Shown: one piece after another, positions 55,471 to 64,000 of the stretch
Position numbering within the stretch: the first letter of the stretch is position 1
Layout of the letters: every line of letters begins with the position of its first letter
From: Margaritispora aquatica
Taxonomy: Eukaryota > Ascomycota > Leotiomycetes > Helotiales > Discinellaceae
Direction: 5' to 3'
DNA: 64,000 nucleotides
Assembly (NCBI GenBank): GCA_007644065.1
Contig: VJWN01000005.1
Location: forward strand, 1,364,001-1,428,000
Notes under the pieces: generated by a model
The model's database searches: none
The model's input: the letters and a program-made list of their open reading frames with translations, nothing else
What the model was told of the DNA's origin: nothing
Translations under genes and position numbers: made by a program

Positions 55471-58400
55471 ATGTACTACAACGACTCTTCTTCGCAATAT
55501 TCGCAGTATTCACAGCCCATTAAACAAGAGCATTATAGTCTCTCACCCTATGCAACGCCTCTGGGTTACGACGTCGGTGTTGCCCGGCGAGACTCGCAAT
55601 TCGTAGAAAGTCAACAACGAGGGCTTGAATCCCGACCGGCATATTCCAGCTACATCACCACGGCTTCTTCCGGCGCATCATCATCATCAAGAACTATGAT
55701 GCCACAGAAGCGTTCATCGCCTGGTGACAGCAATGATAATGGTCATGGATCTCCCTCGAAGCAAATCAAGTCGGAGGATCCCAAGGAATTTTCAAAGTTG
55801 GTAAAGAAGCGATTGGCTTCTTCGACGAGAACCGGACAGGCATGCGATCGCTGCAAGGTAATTTCGAATCCCGAATGACATCTGCATGCACCAACTAATG
55901 CATATCAATTAGGTTCGAAAGATCAGATGCGATGGACTTGCCGGTGGATGCTCGCCATGTTTACAAAACAATACCGACTGTCGAACCACCGACAGGATTA
56001 CGGGGCGTGCTACCTCGCGAGGTTATACTGAGGGCTTAGAACGCGAAAATCGCGACTTGCAGCTTCGTCTGCATGAAATGGAACAGCGACTGGCACAATC
56101 TGGTCTGAGTGGAAAAGGATACAATGGCGTTGGACAGTCGAGCTACGAGTATAATAATATCTCACCTGTCGGGCCGCCAGCATGGAGTAGCCAAGCTTCA
56201 TACACCCCTCAGTCATCAGCCTCAATAGCAGCTGGTTCGCAGGAGACCAATATGTTCAGAGCGCTGCCGGCATTTCGATCTGGTTGTTTTGGTGACAATT
56301 ATCTCGGGGTATCGTCAGGAAATTCAAATCTCAGCTCTGTTCGAGGTACGGCTTTGTCGATTCTTGGTATGGAAATCGACATAGCAGATTTTGCTTCCGC
56401 GGACATGGACGAGCCTGAACCTGGAACTGCGCACCCTCAGCTTTTCAATAAGTCATATCAGGGATTTTTACAGTCCACTCTAGGAATCAACCGAGTTGAG
56501 AAGCCAAATTTGCCAGTGCGTTCTGAAGCGATGCAATACACGGATTGGTACTTTCGAGTCTTGAATCCATATATGCCGGTTCTTCATGGGCCAACCTTTC
56601 TTGCTCTGGTAAGTCATAATAATTTGCGAGGTTCAAGAGCTGATGAAATACAGATTACTCGCATGTACGATGATAGCACTTTTCGCCCTACGGTCTCCCA
56701 GACAGTGACTGTCCACATGCTTTTCGCCATTATGTATTTTCAATATGCTGTCAGAAATCGAGAAGATACCGTACAACAGGCAGACCTCAATCACAAGTCC
56801 AACATGCACTATCACTACTCCTTAACCATGTTTTATCAGCTCACATGTAGCCATAGTGTCCAGGATGTTCAAGCACTTACATTAATCTGTATGCATCAGC
56901 GGAACTTTCCCAAGCCTGGTGCAAGCTGGATGCTCACTCAGACTACAATGGCGTTAGCGATCGAGCTTGGGATGCATAGATCAGTAAAACGGTGGGCATC
57001 CGAGGATGTTCCAGATCCTCTTGAAATTGAGATGCGGAAGCGAATTTTCTGGGCGATCTTGGCAATTCATGTTACCTTGAGTGGAAAGCTCGGGCGTCCA
57101 ATGCCTTTAAGGATGGAAGACTTTGATGTTGAGTTGCCCGAAAGGTACGACGATGAGCTGTTATCCGAAAATGGACTTGACACCTCCAGACAAGGTAAAT
57201 GCGCATATGAGATTGGACTTCAGGCTTTCAGTATAGTGCCTCTATACATGGAGTTGTACAGCACAATCTATGCTGTGCGGCGACAGCCAGATGAATACAT
57301 GGCTACCATCCGCAACCTGGAAGCTAAGTTACGAACTTGGAAGGAAGGGTTGCCCAGGGAGCTTGTCAACGGCGAAGCTGGTTCCAATGAACAAGAAGGC
57401 CGGGTTTTTGCACTATACGCGCATATTTGGGAATTGGAATTTCGAATCCTGCTTCGACATCCTTCGGTTTCCACGACAAAAGACTCGACTTTCAATGCAG
57501 AGAGCATGGAAATTTGCGTCCAAGCCTCTCGCCACATGCTCGGGGTTGTAAGTCAGCTACAGAAATACAGAAGTCTGGACACGACATGGTATAATTGTGC
57601 CGTCTATGTTATGGCAATCACTATTATGCTTTTTGCACAGTGGGACAAGCGTGGGACTACAACCTCGAGCAGTAATGTTGACGTATTGCGAGAAGAGATG
57701 AATTTGTGGTTGGATATCATGGGTGAAGTTGGGGCATTACTGGGTAAGACCATGCCTGCGAATGTACACACTTGACTAATAGCAGCAGGTTCTGGGACTC
57801 GACTTCGAGAAGCAGTTCGTAATGTTATTGATGGAACACTTAGCCTGTTGAACCGAAGCATTACTGCTCGAAGCACCTACACTGGAGGACCTAAAACTGT
57901 CGAGAAGCCGTTGTCGTCTCCACAACGATCAGACTCGACAAGTACCATGACTAATGCACAAGTATATTACGACAACAATGCAACAAGCAATGGCACTTCA
58001 TCTTCAATGATTGGGTACAGTCCAACAGATGCTCATTTGGCACACAGCCACACTCCTTATCCTGTAGCGACTCAGTATCCAAATTATGGACAGCCACCAC
58101 CTTCCTCCATCGCATATACGCCTGAAGATAGTTCCAGCGCGTACGCTACATATCCTCCGAATACTGATGGAGCCGGGCTGCCTATGTTGGCTGCATATGC
58201 GACTCAAAACGATCAATCCCAGGCATCAAACTGGCAGAGGAGCCCTCATCTGGCCGATTCAGGAAGTCTAGCTTGGCATCAATATACAAATACAATGACC
58301 GAGACTTTGGAGCCTCAAGATTGTTACAGCGCCAGTGCTTTGATCCAACTAGGCAGGCCAGATTTGAGTGATAATCAGGGAGGGTCGAACAACCAAGCAA

Positions 58401-58546
58401 GTGTAGCTCTTGCTGCTATGGCCGTCAACGCCCAGAATGGGGTTAGAATGGACTCGAGCCGAGACCATATGAACGGTCAAATTGGCGGGCAAAATATTTC
58501 ATGGCCGCTCAATATTTTCGACATCAGCCATGGTGGCTCGTTGTGA
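55471..58546 (+). CDS. Zn2-Cys6 transcription factor with fungal-specific transcription factor domain
   Basis: Exons 55471-55857, 55913-57743 and 57789-58546 give 991 aa; introns of 55 and 45 nt. The zinc cluster spans the first junction: C125, C128, C135, C142, C145, C152 (CX2CX6CX6CX2CX6C), followed by a basic linker TTDRITGRATSRGYTEGLE and a short coiled coil NRDLQLRLHEMEQRL for dimerisation. The Fungal_trans region is about 310-650, with YTDWYFRVLNPYMPVLHGPT, LTLICMHQRNFPKPGASWML and AIELGMHRSVKRW. Tails are Ser/Gln/Tyr-rich (MYYNDSSSQYSQYSQP). The second acceptor is CAGCAG, so two isoforms differing by one residue are possible. Targets unknown. Confidence 0.93.
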
Positions 58547-59345
58547 TGTTGGAAGAAAATTTTATTTTTAAAAAATTCAGGGAAAATCATGGTTAAAACA
58601 ATGGCGTTCTTGTGGGGTTAGCATATGGACTGGGACGGCAGGAAATAATGGGCTTGGACTGGGGGGTGCATTCATGACGGCGAAATTATACCTGGCTAGC
58701 TGGCTGTTCTTCCTCAGCTGGTCGTTTGATAGATGGGAAATATGGCAAGAGCAAGCTATCCAGCTCTGGATGGTTCGTGTAAGATGCATAAAGCTGGTAA
58801 TGTTGCTCCTAGAGCTTCCAGGCAATAGAACGATAGGAGATATTGGAAGGGTGTGCAGCATTCGCATACTTGAATCACAATCTAAAATATCGCTGGCGCT
58901 TTCTGATTCTAATTGAATAGTAATTTAAAGATAAGTTGAGTTCTTTTCATAGTACGTACGTAAACAGTAGCCCAAGAACTCAGTTATTAGTACATACTTT
59001 GTAAATGTTCAAGCCCAAGCGTGCCGTTTGCACCTGTCGGCTGATGTATTGCTAGGATGATCCTGACCGTTGCCCCGGACAACCAGCTTTTGTGGGTCGG
59101 TATTTTCCGAACAACACATTCGATCATGGAATTTTGAAACTCCAACACAACGACGACAAACACGACAATTCTACGACACCTGCGATACTAACTCTGTAAA
59201 GAATCTTAATAAATAATTCAATCATCTCTATTCACCAGCCCGCCGCAGATTCGCGCTCAGCATTCAACGCGGACCCCTGAAATACTGCCGTATCCACGTT
59301 TGCTCAAGAAGCGGTGGTCGTGGATTGATCAGTCTGCTCGCCGCA
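58547..59345. other. Intergenic
   Basis: 3' flank of the transcription factor and promoter of the kinesin. The frames on either strand (58577-58916) are shadows of each other without features. Confidence 0.5.
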
Positions 59346-62300
59346 ATGGCCTCGGGAGATGCTGGAGCTTCTTCGATCTCGGTGACTGGTAAGTGAGTCC
59401 TACATAGTGACTCTGCGGATGCTGATACAATACAGTTCGGGTACGGCCCTTCACGATTAGAGAAGCTGCCCAAGTGTAAGCATCGTCACCCTTCTTCCTA
59501 AGCTGTACTGACGAAGGGCAGCACAAAATGTGAAGATGGCACCATGTTTCTGGGAGAGGGCTCCCTGGCTGGAGCACCTACACCAAAGCTGGGGTCCAAG
59601 GGTATTCGGTCGATTGTCCGTGTGGTAGATGAGAAATGTCTAGTATTTGACCCTCCGGAGGATAACCCTGTGACAAAGTTCTCGAGGTCAGTTGTATCAA
59701 ATATGGGCAAGAGAGTGAAAGATCAGACGTTTGGATTTGATCGGGTTTTCGACGACAATACGACACAGGCTGAAGTGTACGAAGCGACTGCAAGAGGATT
59801 GTTAGATAGTGTTATGGATGGATACAATGCGACTGTATTCGCATATGGAGCAACTGGCTGTGGAAAGACACATACAATCACTGGAACAGCCCAACAACCA
59901 GGCATCATCTTCCTTACTATGCAAGAACTGTTTGAGAAAATCGCAGAACGAAGCGACGAGAAGCAAACCGAAGTCTCCTTATCATATCTGGAAATATACA
60001 ATGAGACGATTAGGGATCTGTTGGTGCCTGGTGGAAGCAAACAAGGTCTCATGCTCAGAGAAGATGCCAATCAAGCTGTTTCCGTAGCAGGGCTGTCAAG
60101 CCATCACCCAAAAGATGTGCAGGAGGTCATGGATATGATTGTCAAAGGAAACGAGTACAGGACGGTTTCTCCAACAGAAGCAAACGCAACTTCCTCTCGG
60201 TCGCACGCCGTTTTACAAATCAATGTTGCGCAGAAGGACAGGAATGCAGACGTCAACGAACCTCATACAATGGCTACACTCAGCATTATCGATTTGGCAG
60301 GAAGTGAGCGTGCGAGTGCTACCAAGAATAGAGGCGATCGATTGCTTGAGGGTGCCAACATTAACAAATCTCTGCTGGCCCTTGGAAGTTGCATCAATGC
60401 TCTTTGTGATCCACGAAAGAAGAACCATGTACCATACCGAAACTCTAAGCTTACACGACTCCTAAAATTCTCCTTGGGAGGCAATTGCAAGACAGTCATG
60501 ATCGTTTGCGTCAGTCCTTCGAGCGTGCATTTTGATGAAACTCAAAACACCCTTAGATACGCAAATCGAGCGAAGAACATTCAAACCAAGGTTACCAGGA
60601 ACGTATTCAATGTCAATAGGCACGTCAAGGATTTCTTGGTGAAGATCGATGAGCAAATGGCAATGATCAACGAACTCAAGGCCCAACAGAAGGATAGTGA
60701 AGCCTTAGCATTTACTAAATTCCGAAAGCAGACTGAGAAGAGGGATGGCATCGCACGAGAAGGCGTAATGCGAATTCGCACAGCCTTCGATAACTCCACA
60801 ACTGAGCGGCAGGAGAAGGTTTCTAGCATGAAGAAGCTCCGCCAGATCGAGCGACGCATCCGTATATTGAATCTATGGGTTTCTGGATTTGATGATGTGT
60901 GCGGATCTAGAGACGACGAGGAAATGCCACCTAGCTTGGTTGCCATGCGCAAAACAGCTTGTGGAATTTTAGCAGAGTTGGAGAACAGCAGACATCATTA
61001 TCATCAGAAGATTGCGAAGATGAACTGGGAACGAGCGGTTGATTCTGCCCTTCAGAACAGTATCCGCCTTCTTGCCGAGAGTGATGGATCTACCGATGGA
61101 CTGGAGGTTGCAAGCCTAACCCGAGAAGCAGAGCTGTTGAAAGCCAATGCAAGCCGAGATGGTCTTTTAGAGGTTTTGGAAATGGAGAGGAATATCGATC
61201 TGGACGACATGAAAGTGCTTCTAACCGCCCAATTGGATATTGTATCTTCGTTGAACGATATTCTTGGCATGAACGAGCGTGATGCTGTTTCGCATGCGAA
61301 GGGTGTCCTTGGAAACTTGCTTAAGACCTGCTCTGCAGCTGCAGCTCAAATCGTAAAGCCGGATGGATCGATGAAAATAATTGAGGCATTTCCACCTACG
61401 AAGCGTGGCACCCCCAAAAAGAAGAAGGCAGTACATTTACCAGAAGCACAAGTCAAGCCAGTACCAGTCATCGCTGCGTTAGCAGCCTCAGCTCCACAGG
61501 TTTTTGCTTCTCCAATGAAGTCATCACCTAAACGAAGGAAGGCTGCACTTGGCAAGAAAGAGATCAGGTTTACACCAGTGAAGAGGACAACATCAAAGAG
61601 AAGTGTTCGATGGAGAGACGATACTGAATCTGGAGCTTTAGCGGAATTTGAGAAGACACCTCAGAAGCCAGCCGACACTCCAGAGCACGAGTCTTCAATT
61701 GATCAGAGCATTGTTCTGCCAGTTCTACCTTCGTACCTGCTTGAAGATGTGTCGAATGACTCGATGGGCTCATCTCCAATCCCAGCAGTACCACAGCCAT
61801 CAATTGATTTCAAGCCAAAGACCAATCGATTCCAAGCTGGATTTCTTGCGAAAAGAACAGACGGTTCGCCTCCTCCACCTACCATCACCAACATTCCTTC
61901 CTCTGATAACGAGCAGTCACCACTCCGTCCAATAAACGTTGAGTCTACTGCACACACTTCGTCCATGAACATCATGAAATCGTCACATAATTTGAGCCTC
62001 AGCGACAGCGCGAATAATTCTTCTTCAGAAGGCGAAGGCTGGAAAGCAGATCGATCAGATGGCGCAAGGATTAACAAGGCCCTAAAGCGATCTGGGTCAA
62101 TTTCCCGGGCATCCAACGACCTAAATAGACATCGCCGTGCTAGAAGTCCAACTGCTGCGACTATGACTGGCTCTCCGCCAAATGAGAACAATCTATTCAC
62201 AGCTAGTCATGCTCGACGCATGGTTAAGAGTGACAAGGAGGGATCTTTCCAGCCGAGTGTCCTGAGCCCACGAACTCAGCCCATCATCAAGAACCACAAT

Positions 62301-62441
62301 CGACGCACCACAATCAGCGAGAGCCGGCAAGTCAGCGGCTCGATGGGAAGCAGCGCTATAAGACTGACTGGCACGGTTGGGGCTCAACCAAAAACGCGTG
62401 AAAGTGTAGCGGGAGTAATGGGCAAGGGAGGATGGCGATGA
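59346..62441 (+). CDS. Kinesin-8 (Kip3/Klp5-6/KIF18-type) motor
   Basis: Exons 59346-59388, 59436-59475 and 59522-62441, introns 47 and 46 nt, give 1000 aa. The two tiny first exons supply MASGDAGASSISVTVRVRPF-TIREAAQV, the start of the motor. Motor about 10-390: P-loop GATGCGKTHT (137-146), switch I SSRSH (252-256), switch II DLAGSERAS (285-293), NHVPYRNSKLTRLLKFSLGG. The neck and coiled coil follow (VKDFLVKIDEQMAMINELKA), then a long basic Ser/Pro-rich tail with KRRKAALGKKEIRFTPVKR. N-terminal motor and sequence place it in kinesin-8, plus-end-directed motors that shorten microtubules and position spindles and nuclei. Intact. Confidence 0.96.
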
Positions 62442-63579
62442 TGACTCGTAATAGTGATGTAAAGATATTGTTGGTGGACTGGGTACGCGTGAACACGGTT
62501 TTGCTGCGTTCAGGCGCGCATGATGATAATGACCTTTCTTGTATTTCTTCTGCCTTGCTCTTTTTTGCAGAGGCTTCAGATTGAGGGATGGCGTTTGTCA
62601 TTTTGCTATGGATGGAGGGGGAGTATGGTTTGCTTTGGGAGTTGACCCATTGGCTTCATAGGATTGACTGACTGGCCCAGGATGGATGGGCTGCGTCTTT
62701 TCTTGTATTCGTGTTTGAGTTTTGAATTAGATCAATTGCATACCGATATCCTCCTATATTATGATGTTGTTGATGACTGTCAAGTCTTGTCTTGCTTCCG
62801 GGATTAGTCGTTGTCTTCAAACACGTGTTGGTAGATGCAAGTGAATGAGTGTTAGGTCAACTTAACCCTTACTTGAATGTGACTATGTGAATGCGCAACT
62901 ATCCATCTGATCAACACACACTGCCGAGCCCTCATTTCACAACTCCAACCACCCCTTAGAGATGCATACAATTGTTTCATGACACTTCAGTGCAATTGGA
63001 GCCCCAGTTGAGCACACTGAAGGCGAGAGTTCCCCTGTTGAAATACAGAATTTCTCTTGACTCTGTCATCAAGACGAATTGGCACTCTGTGGGAACACGG
63101 GGGGAAATTTTATTCTTTTGTAGTTTTTATTTTGATATTATTTTTTGGCAATAATTTTGCTTGCTTGCTTCCTATTTTATTTTGTTTGGGTAGGAGTTGG
63201 TCGGGGAAGGGCGGGGAAGATCAGGAAACGGGAGTGAAGCGAGATTTTGCCACAGTTGAAGTGCATGTGTATGTCGTGTTGACTCTTTGAAGTTAGGATT
63301 TGGCTATTGGATGTACCTTAGGAAAGAGTATCTTTGCGATTCGGGGTATAAACGTAACGATTGAAAGGAAAGAGCTGCTTGAATCTCTATGAGCCTATCT
63401 TATAAGATAGGAAAGAGCTCAACTGTTGCTCTATCACTACTAACACAACTCTTGCCAATCAATTCTCTTCCATGAAATCGAAATATATTACTTTGCAGAA
63501 AGAAAAACTATCTACTGAATAAGGAACTCTTCCAACTCTCTCAATCCTGCGGTAATATATCTCAAGTTTTCCTCGTCCA
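62442..63579. other. Intergenic between convergent genes
   Basis: 3' flanks of the kinesin gene and of the right-edge gene. Small frames (62356-62601, 62972-63290, 63459-63671) show nothing recognisable. A short inverted repeat CTTATAAGATAG lies near 63398. Confidence 0.45.
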
Positions 63580-64000
63580 TTAGCTCTTGAACGAATGCTC
63601 CACCCAGGACCTCGTAGTGCTCTCCAACCGGCCGAAGAAGGATGGGGATCTTGCATCCAACAACGCAGCATATGACGTCTCCTTGGCGTGCTGTGTCGGG
63701 GACAAGAGCAACATGGATGTCTGCATTAGATCGTCGTGTGGGGCTACCGTGAATGAGCAGATCACTCGAGAATAAGTGTTTTTCTTAAACTCATTAAGAG
63801 TATGCTCAGACGGTACATCTAAATCATCATAGCTAAGACTTGAATCTGACTTCTTATTCTTGTCTATCTTGCGTATCTCATTGATGAGTTCGCATAATCT
63901 GCCTATATCGCGGCCCAAAACGAGAGTTTGGGACATAACTGTGAAAGCTTGCATTTTCAAAGCTTCGTCGTGCGCCTTGCGAATCAATGTGAGAACGAAT
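63580..64000 (-). CDS. C-terminal part of an unknown protein (cut by window edge)
   Basis: The frame is open from the right edge to a stop at 63580, giving at least 139 residues. It contains helical IRKAHDEALKMQAFTVMSQT, LGRDIGRLCELINEIRKIDK, then FKKNTYSRVICSFTVAPHDD and ends RLESTTRSWVEHSFKS. No family recognised. The start lies outside the window. Confidence 0.45.
   Translation of the reverse strand, partial: FVLTLIRKAHDEALKMQAFTVMSQTLVLGRDIGRLCELINEIRKIDKNKKSDSSLSYDDLDVPSEHTLNEFKKNTYSRVICSFTVAPHDDLMQTSMLLLSPTQHAKETSYAALLDARSPSFFGRLESTTRSWVEHSFKS

Overview
The window is nuclear DNA of a filamentous ascomycete (Pezizomycotina). Genes are monocistronic and broken by short GT-AG introns, mostly 45-115 nt, often with CTAAC/CTGAC-type branch points. 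The set of families (Msb1/Mug8, HET, Zn2-Cys6, DUF3638/DUF3645, fungal Sulfotransfer_4, kinesin-8) is typical of that group. A leotiomycete (Helotiales-like) is my best guess from the look of the proteins; that is inference.

Layout. 0-2 kb: two minus-strand genes for low-complexity proteins that share an N-myristoylation-type start (the first runs off the left edge). 2.2-3.2 kb: a fungal sulfotransferase-like gene. 3.7-7.0 kb: a six-exon Msb1/Mug8 morphogenesis gene. 8.6-10.4 kb: a HET-domain gene cut by one TGA. 10.8-16.2 kb: a block of conserved genes (DUF3140 protein, uracil-DNA glycosylase UNG1, an MTM1/SLC25A39-type mitochondrial carrier, an Hrt3/Pof7/FBXO9-type F-box protein). 16-32 kb: sparse accessory DNA with lineage-specific genes: a predicted myristoylated protein, an AT-hook gene, a small hydrophilic protein, a coiled-coil protein, a zinc-knuckle/RS-rich protein, a protein of unknown family and an F-box-like gene. 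Several of these are broken. 32.8-43.2 kb: a giant nine-exon DUF6606/DUF3638/DUF3645 (ubiquitinase-like) gene that keeps all its splice sites but carries four in-frame stops and two frameshifts. 43.6-51.5 kb: three related BTB-domain genes (one stopped, one 5'-truncated relic, one intact) around an MFS transporter. 52-64 kb: mostly conserved genes again (KEOPS subunit CGI121, a large Zn2-Cys6 transcription factor, a Kip3-type kinesin-8) and a partial unknown gene at the right edge.

The clearest large-scale signal is a mosaic. Conserved housekeeping genes are intact, while at least six accessory or duplicated genes between 8.5 and 49.5 kb are disabled by nonsense codons and/or single-base frameshifts. 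Every nonsense codon can be explained by a G:C to A:T transition, and most could be CpA to TpA changes as in repeat-induced point mutation (RIP). This is compatible with RIP or relaxed selection but is not proof; uncorrected assembly errors could explain the indels. I found no CRISPR array, no intact transposon and no operon. Exon coordinates were built by hand from frame, splice motifs and family knowledge.
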